From Pseudomonas viridiflava (GTDB lineage Bacteria; Pseudomonadota; Gammaproteobacteria; Pseudomonadales; Pseudomonadaceae): 64,000 nt of DNA. Positions 1 to 7,948 of the stretch are shown here, piece after piece. Each line of letters starts with the position of its first letter. Position 1 is the stretch's first letter. The position numbers were made by a program, and so were the translations under genes. The stretch spans positions 588,331 through 652,330 of the forward strand of contig NZ_UUON01000051.1 in the NCBI RefSeq assembly GCF_900590885.1, read 5' to 3'. The notes beneath the pieces were generated by a model. It worked only from the letters and a program-made list of their open reading frames with translations. It was not told the origin of the DNA and ran no database searches.

Positions 1-414
1 GCCGGTCGCGGCGTACAGCAGGTTCACCCGGTTGAGGCGCAGGTAGTCGAGCATGCGGTGGGTCAACCACAGGCTCCAGGCCTGTTTGTCCGTCCCCAGG
101 CCGATATGCACCTCTTCGCCCGCGACCACGTTCGCGCTGGCTACCGGCGCCGTAACGCTGCGCACCGCTGCCAGCCGCAACGTCTTGAGCAATGTCTGGC
201 GGCTGACGAAAAAATTCTGCGCATCGGATATCGCCGCATTCATATAACTGCGTCGCTGGGATATCTCCTGGCTCAGTGTCGCGCTCAGATAACTGTAGAC
301 CCCGGCGTAAAACCCCAGCACCAGAGCGATGACCAACAGGCGCAGCAGCTTTCTCGCCGCCGCGGGCGTTGAGAACGACGTGTCGAGCGGAGGTAGGGAT
401 TGGCGTAGTTTCAT
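1..414 (-). CDS. Membrane sensor protein, N-terminal part (runs off the window)
   Basis: The reverse strand is open from an ATG at 414 to the window edge, giving the first 138 residues of a larger protein. Residues 22-43 form one hydrophobic segment (LLRLLVIALVLGFYAGVYSY), followed by an apparently periplasmic stretch with a conserved-looking WSLWLTHRMLDYLRLNRVN patch. This resembles the N-terminal input region of hybrid sensor kinases that sit beside Cup fimbrial clusters in Pseudomonas (RocS/PvrS type), and the gene diverges from a fimbrial operon. The kinase domain itself is outside the window, so the assignment is an inference from topology and context. A different periplasmic-sensor protein, such as a diguanylate cyclase, is possible. 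Confidence 0.5.
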   Translation of the reverse strand, partial: MKLRQSLPPLDTSFSTPAAARKLLRLLVIALVLGFYAGVYSYLSATLSQEISQRRSYMNAAISDAQNFFVSRQTLLKTLRLAAVRSVTAPVASANVVAGEEVHIGLGTDKQAWSLWLTHRMLDYLRLNRVNLLYAATG

Positions 415-661
415 GAGCGAACGTTAATCCACCGGCCTTGGCGCCGGAATAAGACGATCCTCAAAGTACCCGCCGCTTTCACCAGGTTTCTCTAAACGCT
501 CGCCAGGCATTGCCATGACGCAGCTTTTAAGAATCGCCTGATTAAACCCAACGCCTCATCTCCATAAGATTGCGGCGCCTGGACAGCCCCCTTACGCCCT
601 TTGGCGAAAAACGGACGGCGTCCACGCACAGCCCTAACCATCTTTAATGAGGAGTTCCACC

Positions 662-1189
662 ATGAAGCGCATTGCCTTGATCCTGGCCATGACCGCCGCG
701 CCAGCCCTGACTTTCGCGGCCGCCGCGAACACCATCACATTCACCGGCCAGGTGTCGGATCAGACCTGTGCTGTAGCGGTCAACGGCAACGCAGCGAATC
801 CGGTGATCCTGATGCCTACCGTCAGCGCCGCCGCCCTGAACGCAGTGGGCAGCACCGCCGGCGAAACGCCCTTCACCATCAGCGTGAGCGGCTGCACAGC
901 ACCGTCTTCGAGCCTTGCCATCAAGACCGCTTTCCAGGGCAGCAACGTGACCAGCGCCGGCAACCTTGCCAACGCGGGCACGGCCACCAACGTACAAGTG
1001 CAACTGCTCAGCGAAGCAGGTGGTTCAGCCGTTGTACTCAACGGGATTACCTCGGTTCCAGGCTTGACCCTGGCCTCCGGCGCCACCAGCGCCAGCCACG
1101 ATTTCGCTGTTCGCTACATCAGCGAAGCCGGCGCCGCCACGGCCGGTACTGTGTCCGCCACCGCGCAATACGCCCTGGACTACCTGTAA
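662..1189 (+). CDS. Fimbrial major subunit (chaperone-usher pilin)
   Basis: A 175-residue secreted pilin. A signal peptide (MKRIALILAMTAAPALTFAA) is followed by an N-terminal donor-strand-like segment (NTITFTGQV), a Cys pair (SDQTCAV and SGCTAP) typical of FimA-like pilins, and a C-terminal tyrosine three residues from the end (ALDYL). I chose ATG 662 because the Shine-Dalgarno GAGGAG lies just upstream of it; an in-frame ATG at 647 overlaps that site and would disrupt the signal peptide. It is the first gene of a five-gene run (pilin, chaperone, usher, adhesin, chaperone), the same order as cupA1-A5 of P. aeruginosa. It probably forms the fimbrial shaft. Confidence 0.85.
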   Translation: MKRIALILAMTAAPALTFAAAANTITFTGQVSDQTCAVAVNGNAANPVILMPTVSAAALNAVGSTAGETPFTISVSGCTAPSSSLAIKTAFQGSNVTSAGNLANAGTATNVQVQLLSEAGGSAVVLNGITSVPGLTLASGATSASHDFAVRYISEAGAATAGTVSATAQYALDYL

Positions 1190-1277
1190 TCCCAGGTACC
1201 TGCCGGGCCCCGTGCCCGGCATGTTTACCCACCCCCTCATTCTTCACCCGCTCTGCGCCTGTTGGACGGAGAACACT

Positions 1278-2003
1278 ATGACTCGCCTGAAGAAAACCAC
1301 ACTCGCCCTGGCGCTGGCACTCGGCACAACCATCACCGCCTATGCCCACGCCAGCGTTGTAATGACCGGCACCCGTGTGATCTACCCAGCCCAGGCCCAG
1401 GAAAAAATGGTGCAACTGAGCAATCAGGACACCCATCCCTACCTGGTCCAACTGTGGCTCGACACGGGCAATCCAAACCTCACGCCGCAGACAGCAGACG
1501 CGCCGTTTATCGCCAGCCCGCAGGTGTTTCGCATGAATCCCAATGCCGGCCAGGTCGTGCGCCTGGTCTTCACCGGCAAGGACCTGGCCAAGGACCGCGA
1601 ATCGCTGTTCTACCTCAATTTCGTGCAGATGCCGGCCATGAAGGCCAGCGAGTTGCAAGCCAACAAGTTGCTGCTCACGGTCAGCAGCCGCATGAAGGTG
1701 TTTTACCGCCCGCAAGCGTTGGCCGGAAACCCCGACGCGCTGAGCCAATCCCTGCATTTCAAGCTTCAGGGCAAAGCCGTGGTCGCCAGCAATGACAGCG
1801 GCTACTTCGCCACCGTGCGCCGTGCCGACGTCGTCAGCCGAGGTACCTCCCACGCCCTTGCCCAGGCGTCGATGATCGCTCCGCTGAGCCAGGCCAACTG
1901 GGCGTTGCCCGCGGGTGCCTCGGCCGCTGCGGGAGACACCGTGCGCCTGACATTGGTCAACGATTTCGGTGCTGATGTCGTCACTGATCTGCCCCTTCTT
2001 TGA
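1278..2003 (+). CDS. Periplasmic fimbrial chaperone (PapD family)
   Basis: A 241-residue periplasmic chaperone that caps fimbrial subunits and delivers them to the usher. It has a signal peptide (residues about 1-24) and then the PapD-family hallmarks: TRVIYPAQAQE strand G1 region, the conserved NPNAGQVVRL, KDRESLFYLNFVQMP and MKVFYRP motifs, and an immunoglobulin-like second domain. ATG 1278 is preferred to an in-frame upstream ATG at 1212 because it follows a GGACGGAG ribosome site and begins the signal peptide directly. Its stop at 2003 lies 19 nt before the usher start. Confidence 0.9.
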   Translation: MTRLKKTTLALALALGTTITAYAHASVVMTGTRVIYPAQAQEKMVQLSNQDTHPYLVQLWLDTGNPNLTPQTADAPFIASPQVFRMNPNAGQVVRLVFTGKDLAKDRESLFYLNFVQMPAMKASELQANKLLLTVSSRMKVFYRPQALAGNPDALSQSLHFKLQGKAVVASNDSGYFATVRRADVVSRGTSHALAQASMIAPLSQANWALPAGASAAAGDTVRLTLVNDFGADVVTDLPLL

Positions 2004-2022
2004 TCGGCCTGGGGTGATCGTC

Positions 2023-4662
2023 ATGCCTACCTATCGCGTATCAGCCTTCACGATGAATCCTGTATTCGAACCGCACCGCGGGTTACGCGGTTTGGTGCAA
2101 TCCGCCCTGCTCAGCACGATCGGCCTGATGAGCCCGACGATCGCCCTCGCGCAAGGCACCGTGCCCGCGTCCAGCGACGCTTATGTCTTCGACGACAACC
2201 TGCTGTTTGGCGGCGGTTCACTGGCGCGTTTCAACCAGGTCAACGCCATTGAACCCGGGCAATACCGGGTCGACGTGTTTACCAACGGCCGCTTTGTCGA
2301 GCGCGTTGACCTGCGCTTCGCCGACCAGGGTGAAGGCGATGTCCAGCCCTGCCTGCCCGCTGCGCTGCTGGAACGGAGCGGTGTGCTCAAAAGCGCGCTC
2401 CCGCACGCCGATACGGACCAGTGCCTGGTGCTCGCCAACGCCGTGCATGGCGCGTCGACCGCCTTCGATTTCGGGCGCATGCGTCTGGACCTCAGCGTGC
2501 CCCAGAGCCTGATGCTGAAAACCCCGCGCGGCTATGTCGCGCCGCAAAACCTGGACGGCGGCAACACCATCGGTTTCGTCAACTACAGCGCCAGCCAATA
2601 TCACGTCTCACGCACAGGCAACTACAGCGCCAGTTCCGACTCAAGCTACCTGGCCCTCAACAGCGGGATGAACATCGGTCTGTGGCGCCTGCGCCAACAA
2701 GGCAATTGGCGTTATGACAACGATAACGGCAGCCACTGGAACACCACCCGCACTTACGCCCAACGCGCCCTGCCCGGTTTACAGGGCGAAATGACCGTGG
2801 GCCAGGGGTTTACTGCAGGCCGGTTTTTTTCCGGCATGAGCTACACCGGCCTGGAGATTGCCTCGGACGACCGCATGCTGCCGGAGTCAGTGCGCGGTTA
2901 TGCACCGACCGTGCGCGGCATTGCCAAAACCAACGCGCAGGTGATCGTGCGCCAGAACGGCAATGACATCTATCAGACCACCGTCGCGCCGGGGCCATTT
3001 GAAATCAGCGACCTTTACTCCACCAGCTACAACGGCGACCTTGATGTCTCGGTGGTCGAGGCCGACGGCAGCGTCAGCCGCTTCACCGTACCGTTTTCGG
3101 CGGTGCCCGAGTCGTTGCGACCCGGGCTGTCGCGCTACAGCATGGCGCTGGGCCGAAGCCGTGACTTCGGCGACCACGACCCGTTCAGCGAAATGACCTA
3201 CCAGCGTGGCCTGACCAACAGCGTGACCGCCAACAGTGGCTTGCGGGTTGCCGAGGGCTACCAGGCGCTGGTGCTCGGCGGCGTCTACGCCAGCACGCTC
3301 GGCGCATTCGGGTTGGACACCACTTACTCGCGCGCCAACCTGCCGAACGAAGGCCAGCTCGATGGCTGGATGGCGCGCCTGTCCTACAGCCGCACGTTCC
3401 AGCCGACCAACACCACGTTGTCGATTGCCGGCTATCGCTACTCAACCGAAGGCTATCGCGACCTCGGCGACGTGCTCGGCGTGCGCGAGTCGATCCGCAA
3501 CCGGCAAACCTGGGAGTCGACGAGCTATATGCAACGCTCGCGCTTCGAGGTGTCGATCAATCAAAACCTCAATGACTACGGCAGCGTGTTTTTATCCGGT
3601 TCGACCCAGGACTACCGCAGCGGCCGCGAACGCGACACACAGCTGCAATTTGGCTGGGCCAACACCTTGCGCAACAACGTCAGCGTCAACCTTTCGGTAT
3701 CGCGCCAGAGCACCGGCAGTTACCTGAACCGGCGAAGCGGCAATTACAACGACCAACTGGGCAACACCGTTTCCGACAACGGCGTCGGCACCACGCGCAG
3801 TGCCGGCACCCAGGAAACCGTCACGCTGCTCTCCGTGTCGTTCCCACTGGGCAGCCCGGCCAGCCCGAATGTGCCGTCGCTGAGCAGCTCGGTGACGCAC
3901 AGCTCGACCTCCGGCGACCTGTATCAAACCTCGCTGTCGGGCACCCAAGGCGCTGATCAGACCTTGAGCTACAGCCTTGACGTGTCCCGCGACGCCGAAC
4001 AGAAACAGAACGTGTGGAGCGCCAACCTGCAGAAATACCTGCCCAACGCCTCGGTCAGCGCCAGCGCGTCGAAAGGGCAGGATTACTGGCAAGCCTCCGG
4101 CAGCGCTCGCGGGGCCTTGGCCGTGCACGGCGGCGGCGTAACGTTCGGGCCTTACCTGGGCGACACCTTCGCACTGATTGAAGCCAAGGGCGCCAGCGGT
4201 GCGAAAGTCATGAACGGCATGGGCGCAACCATCGACAGCGACGGCTACGCGCTGGTGCCGTCACTGACGCCTTACCGCTACAACACGGTGGCCATCAACC
4301 CTGAGGGCATGAGTGAAAAGGCCGAACTCGACGACGGCCAGCGCCGCGTCGCGCCCTATGCCGGCGCCGCCGTGAAGGTTGAATTCAAGACCCGTGTCGG
4401 TAACGCAATCCTGGTCAAAGCCGTGCGCCCCGGCGGCGAAGCGGTCCCCATGGGCGCCGATGTACTGGACGAAAACGCCAGTGTCATCGGGATGGTCGGC
4501 CAAGGCAGCCAGGCTTACCTGCGCACCGAGAAACTCAAGGGCCGCCTGACCGTCCGTTGGGGCGAAGGCGCAGACGAGCAGTGCGCGATGCAGTTCGACC
4601 TGACGCAACAGGATGTCAGCCAGGCGCTGATCAAACTCAACAGCGCCTGCCGCCGCCCCTGA
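2023..4662 (+). CDS. Outer-membrane fimbrial usher
   Basis: An 879-residue usher of the FimD/PapC family, which secretes and polymerises fimbrial subunits across the outer membrane. After a signal peptide ending near ALAQ come the N-terminal chaperone-binding domain (FDDNLLFGG), a 24-strand barrel with plug, and C-terminal domains with the conserved GAxV-type strands near VMNGMGATIDSDGYALVPSL. The Cys pair at CLPAALLERSGV and DQCLVL matches the family. Length is typical. ATG 2023 follows a GGGGTG purine run; an ATG at 1969 inside the chaperone gene extends the frame but has no clear ribosome site. Confidence 0.93.
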   Translation: MPTYRVSAFTMNPVFEPHRGLRGLVQSALLSTIGLMSPTIALAQGTVPASSDAYVFDDNLLFGGGSLARFNQVNAIEPGQYRVDVFTNGRFVERVDLRFADQGEGDVQPCLPAALLERSGVLKSALPHADTDQCLVLANAVHGASTAFDFGRMRLDLSVPQSLMLKTPRGYVAPQNLDGGNTIGFVNYSASQYHVSRTGNYSASSDSSYLALNSGMNIGLWRLRQQGNWRYDNDNGSHWNTTRTYAQRALPGLQGEMTVGQGFTAGRFFSGMSYTGLEIASDDRMLPESVRGYAPTVRGIAKTNAQVIVRQNGNDIYQTTVAPGPFEISDLYSTSYNGDLDVSVVEADGSVSRFTVPFSAVPESLRPGLSRYSMALGRSRDFGDHDPFSEMTYQRGLTNSVTANSGLRVAEGYQALVLGGVYASTLGAFGLDTTYSRANLPNEGQLDGWMARLSYSRTFQPTNTTLSIAGYRYSTEGYRDLGDVLGVRESIRNRQTWESTSYMQRSRFEVSINQNLNDYGSVFLSGSTQDYRSGRERDTQLQFGWANTLRNNVSVNLSVSRQSTGSYLNRRSGNYNDQLGNTVSDNGVGTTRSAGTQETVTLLSVSFPLGSPASPNVPSLSSSVTHSSTSGDLYQTSLSGTQGADQTLSYSLDVSRDAEQKQNVWSANLQKYLPNASVSASASKGQDYWQASGSARGALAVHGGGVTFGPYLGDTFALIEAKGASGAKVMNGMGATIDSDGYALVPSLTPYRYNTVAINPEGMSEKAELDDGQRRVAPYAGAAVKVEFKTRVGNAILVKAVRPGGEAVPMGADVLDENASVIGMVGQGSQAYLRTEKLKGRLTVRWGEGADEQCAMQFDLTQQDVSQALIKLNSACRRP

Positions 4663-4686
4663 ACCCTTTTCATAACGGAGCTCACC

Positions 4687-6000
4687 ATGACGTTTTTTCG
4701 CCCTCTCTTCACACTGCTACTGAGCCTCGGCGTCGGTGTTGCTGCGGATGCCCAGGCCACCTGCACGCGCGTCTACAACGGCAGTCAAGTGTATGACGGC
4801 AACTCGGCACAACTGACATTTGGCCGGGTTAACCTGACCTCGACCTACCTGCAACCGGTGGGTACGCATTTGGGCTCCGTGGTGGTCTCGCCCGCAACGG
4901 CGCCCGGGCTCACCAGCGAGACCGTGCTGTGGCAATGCGACCTGAGCGACGCGGACAGTATTTACGAGGTGTTCGCCACCAACGGTGACGACCGTGTCGG
5001 TGGGTATTGGGAAATCGGCAACGGTTCAGGGGCCTCGGTCAACGATGGCTTGCCCGGTTACTACGCCACGTGGTTCCCCTATGTCGGGATCAAATTGACG
5101 CACCTGAACTCCGGCAAAGTGCTCACACGCTATTGGCAGGACGCCAAAATCACCCAATACGACACGGTCGGCAGCAAGATCCAGATCAAGGCCAAACACT
5201 TGAGCATGATCCAGGGCGACCTCGCTCGCGTGTCCAGCCTCCCGCCCACGTCGGGCTCGGGCAGTAACTATTGCGGGGGCCAGGCAGCCTCCAGCGGCAG
5301 TGGCACCTACAGCTATACCTGCACCCAGCCCAATGCCTATGTGCAGTTTCGCGGCGGGGGTATCGCCTCGGACGCGGTGGGCACGGACTCCAATACCCAC
5401 TACAACTTCTGGGGCGCGGGCAACGGCATTGCGTTCGGCATGCGCTCGGCGGCGTCTATCAGTTACACCGCCACCTGCGTGGCCCGCAACGTCACGCCAG
5501 TGGTGAGTTTCCTGCCGATTACCGCCAGTGAGCTCAACCAGGGCATGACGCGCAGCAGTGACTTCACCATCGGGCTTGAATGCAGCAACACCGCCAACTC
5601 CGGCACCGCCAGCAACCAGACCGCGCTGGGTATTCAGGTGGCCTACAGCGCGTATACCCAAGCGCAGTCCCTGGGCCTGTTGACCAGTGGCGGCGGGGTG
5701 TCGTACCTGGTGTCCAACGGCTACGGCAGCGACCCTTCGGTGGCCACGGGCGTCGGTATCAGCTTGCGTAACGCCAGCAACGGCAGCGCCATGAATTTTC
5801 TGGGATGGTCAGGCAGCGGCACGGGCGCCACCGGCGGCTGGTACCCGGTACTGGCAGGTGCCAGCAGCGCCGGCAGCAACGCGTCCGGCTACACCAGCTA
5901 CCTGCAGACGATTACCGCGACCCTCAGCACCCTGCCGGGCAAAACCGCCACGCCGGGCAAGGTCAACGCCACCGCCTACGTACTGGTGAAAGTCCAATGA
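4687..6000 (+). CDS. Two-domain fimbrial tip adhesin
   Basis: A 437-residue secreted protein with a signal peptide ending near ADAQA. The N-terminal ~260 residues form a Cys-containing receptor-binding-type domain; the C-terminal ~165 residues (from TATCVARNVTPVV) are pilin-like and end in the donor-strand-accepting pattern NATAYVLVKVQ. This two-domain layout is that of chaperone-usher tip adhesins such as CupA4/CupB6. It lies 24 nt after the usher with its own GGAG site and its stop overlaps the start of the second chaperone. The ligand cannot be deduced. Confidence 0.8.
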   Translation: MTFFRPLFTLLLSLGVGVAADAQATCTRVYNGSQVYDGNSAQLTFGRVNLTSTYLQPVGTHLGSVVVSPATAPGLTSETVLWQCDLSDADSIYEVFATNGDDRVGGYWEIGNGSGASVNDGLPGYYATWFPYVGIKLTHLNSGKVLTRYWQDAKITQYDTVGSKIQIKAKHLSMIQGDLARVSSLPPTSGSGSNYCGGQAASSGSGTYSYTCTQPNAYVQFRGGGIASDAVGTDSNTHYNFWGAGNGIAFGMRSAASISYTATCVARNVTPVVSFLPITASELNQGMTRSSDFTIGLECSNTANSGTASNQTALGIQVAYSAYTQAQSLGLLTSGGGVSYLVSNGYGSDPSVATGVGISLRNASNGSAMNFLGWSGSGTGATGGWYPVLAGASSAGSNASGYTSYLQTITATLSTLPGKTATPGKVNATAYVLVKVQ

Positions 6001-6761
6001 TCCGGCTGGCGTTCTACTCGGTGATGGTGTGGGTGTGCGCGGCGATGAGCGCGTCTTCGATTGCCCGCGCCGGGCTAATGCCCGAACAGACCCGCTTGAT
6101 CTTCCACGAGGGCCAGGCCCAACGCTCGCTGATGCTGGCCAACACCAACCCCTACCCCGTGGTGGTACAAACCTGGGTCGACAACGGTGAAGGCAACCGC
6201 GCGCCGGAAAACTCAGCCTCGGCGATGATCGCCCTGCCCTCGGTATTTCGCCTGCAACCCCAGGCGTTGCAGGGCCTGCGCATTGTTTACGACGGGAGTG
6301 CGCTGCCCAAGGACCGCGAGTCCGTGAGTTGGCTGAACTTGTACGAGATCCCGCCCGCCAAAGCCGATGCGCCAGCGCTTTCGACGCGCGTCGCGGTGGC
6401 CATGAACACCCAGATGAAAATCTTCTACCGTCCCGCTCACCTGCCCAGCGCGCACGAGGAAATGGCCGGCGCCCTGACCTTTCGCGTCGAACGGCAGGCA
6501 GGCACCTGGGTACTGGTGTGCCATAACCCTAGCCCCTATCACGCGTCTTTTTCTTCTTTGCGCGTGGGTGCTCAAGGGCGTGAACGAGCCGTTGCAAAGA
6601 CCCTCGACATGATGGCCCCGCCCCTCAGCGAAAAAGCCTACCCGCTGGGCAATTTCAGCCTCGGCGCCGACGCCAATATCCCCGTCAGCTATACGCTGAT
6701 CGACGACGGCGGCCACTACCTTGACGGCCACGCCACCGCCGCCGTGCATCATCTGCCGTAA
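5997..6761 (+). CDS. Second periplasmic fimbrial chaperone
   Basis: A 254-residue PapD-family chaperone with a signal peptide (residues 1-24). Family motifs are LIFHEGQAQRSLMLANTNPYP, KDRESVSWLNLYEIP and MKIFYRP. Its ATG (5997) overlaps the adhesin stop in an ATGA arrangement, so translation is probably coupled. A dedicated second chaperone immediately after the adhesin suggests it escorts the tip adhesin while the first chaperone serves the shaft pilin, as proposed for Cup systems with paired chaperones. It ends 19 nt before the convergent anti-sigma gene, with no obvious terminator between. Confidence 0.88.
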   Translation: MIRLAFYSVMVWVCAAMSASSIARAGLMPEQTRLIFHEGQAQRSLMLANTNPYPVVVQTWVDNGEGNRAPENSASAMIALPSVFRLQPQALQGLRIVYDGSALPKDRESVSWLNLYEIPPAKADAPALSTRVAVAMNTQMKIFYRPAHLPSAHEEMAGALTFRVERQAGTWVLVCHNPSPYHASFSSLRVGAQGRERAVAKTLDMMAPPLSEKAYPLGNFSLGADANIPVSYTLIDDGGHYLDGHATAAVHHLP

Positions 6762-6780
6762 TAAGCAGCGTGGATGCGCA

Positions 6781-7356
6781 TCAGCGCTTGTGCAACGCCT
6801 CCAACCTTGCCGGCAAATCGTCGTTGGGAAAGCGTTTATACAGCGCTAGCAGCTTCTCGTCGGCGGCTTGGGTTTGACCCGCTGCACGCAGGTCGAGAAT
6901 CTCCTGCAACCCCTCCTCCAACGAAGGCAACGCCACCGGCGCGCGCTTGCTCAGTTTCGCCGCGGAAGTATCGGCCATCTCAGCTTGTAGCGGCGCACGG
7001 TCTGCCTTGGGCGCAACAGCCATCCTGGCCATGGGCGCCGGGGCGGGTGCGGAAAACGCTTGCGGCGGTGGGGCCGCAGAGAAGGTCGCCGTGGATATCT
7101 CTTGCTGCGGCACAGGCTCACGCATGACTACGCCGATCATCAGCGCCACACCGGCGACGGTGGCGAATGCCATTTGCCAGCGTGGTTGTTGGCAGGCTTG
7201 CAGCCAGCGCTGCAACAGGCTCGGCTGTGGCGCCGGGGCTTCGCGGCGGGCGGTGTTGAGGATGAAGGCGTCCAGAGACGCCGGCGGTTCGCCGGTGCTG
7301 TGTTGACGCAAATGCTGGAGCAGGTCGTCGTCGGGGGTAGGTCGGGAATCGGTCAT
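6781..7356 (-). CDS. Probable membrane anti-sigma factor
   Basis: A 191-residue protein whose start (7356) overlaps the ECF sigma stop by 4 nt (ATGA). The N-terminal ~70 residues are soluble and acidic (PDDDLLQHLRQH), followed by one membrane segment (MAFATVAGVALMIGVVM, near residues 60-77) and a Pro/Ala-rich periplasmic part ending in a helical LEEGLQEILDLRAAGQ stretch. This topology and the coupling to a sigma gene fit an anti-sigma factor. There is no recognisable zinc-binding HXXXCXXC motif. A much longer out-of-frame extension upstream antisense to nothing sensible was ignored. Confidence 0.65.
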   Translation of the reverse strand: MTDSRPTPDDDLLQHLRQHSTGEPPASLDAFILNTARREAPAPQPSLLQRWLQACQQPRWQMAFATVAGVALMIGVVMREPVPQQEISTATFSAAPPPQAFSAPAPAPMARMAVAPKADRAPLQAEMADTSAAKLSKRAPVALPSLEEGLQEILDLRAAGQTQAADEKLLALYKRFPNDDLPARLEALHKR

Positions 7357-7925
7357 ACGGGGATCTCCTCGGCCAGCAGGCGGCGCAGTTTCTGCTGGGC
7401 GTAACGCAGGCGGCTTTTTACGGTTTCCAGCGGGGCGCCGGTGAGGGCGGCGATTTGCGGCACCTCGAGGTCGCCGTGCAGGCGCAGCAGGAAGACTTCG
7501 CGCTGGTCTTCGGGCAAGCCTTGCAACGCGGCATCGAGGCGCGCCTGGTCGCGGCTCAGGCTCAGTTGTTGCTCGGGGCCGGCACTGTCGTCGGGCTGGG
7601 CGTGCAGTTGCTCGTCGTAGCTGTCGTGCAACGGGTTGTGGAGGCCGTGCTTGCGCCAGTAGTCGATCAGGCGGTTGCGGGCAATCTGGAACAGCCACGT
7701 ACGAAAACTCGCCCGCCCCTGTGGCTGGGTGCTGCTGCGGATCAGGCTGAGCCAGGTCTCCTGGTAGATCTCCTCGGCCAGTTCGGCCTTGTTGCTCAGG
7801 GCTACCAGGAACCGGTAAAGGCCTTGGCGATGGCGCGCGTACAGGGCTTCGAACGCGGCGGCGTCGCCGGTGCGGTAGCGGGTCAGCAGCGCTTCGTCGC
7901 TGGGTGGGTCGTTTGGAGCGGGCAT
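7353..7925 (-). CDS. ECF-family RNA polymerase sigma factor
   Basis: A 190-residue sigma-70 family factor. Region 2 runs over residues 10-80 (ALYARHRQGLYRFLV, AEEIYQETWLSLIR, FRTWLFQIARNRLIDYWRK) and region 4 over residues 125-185 (LPEDQREVFLLRLHGDLEV, ETVKSRLRYAQQKLR), with no regions 1 or 3. It lies 23 nt downstream of the VWA lipoprotein gene and is coupled to the probable anti-sigma gene, so the three likely form one operon responding to an envelope signal. The extended region 2/4 linker (YDEQLHAQPDDSAGPEQQL) is typical of such factors. Confidence 0.9.
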   Translation of the reverse strand: MPAPNDPPSDEALLTRYRTGDAAAFEALYARHRQGLYRFLVALSNKAELAEEIYQETWLSLIRSSTQPQGRASFRTWLFQIARNRLIDYWRKHGLHNPLHDSYDEQLHAQPDDSAGPEQQLSLSRDQARLDAALQGLPEDQREVFLLRLHGDLEVPQIAALTGAPLETVKSRLRYAQQKLRRLLAEEIPV

Positions 7926-7948
7926 GTCGATGGCAAACTCCCTTTATT

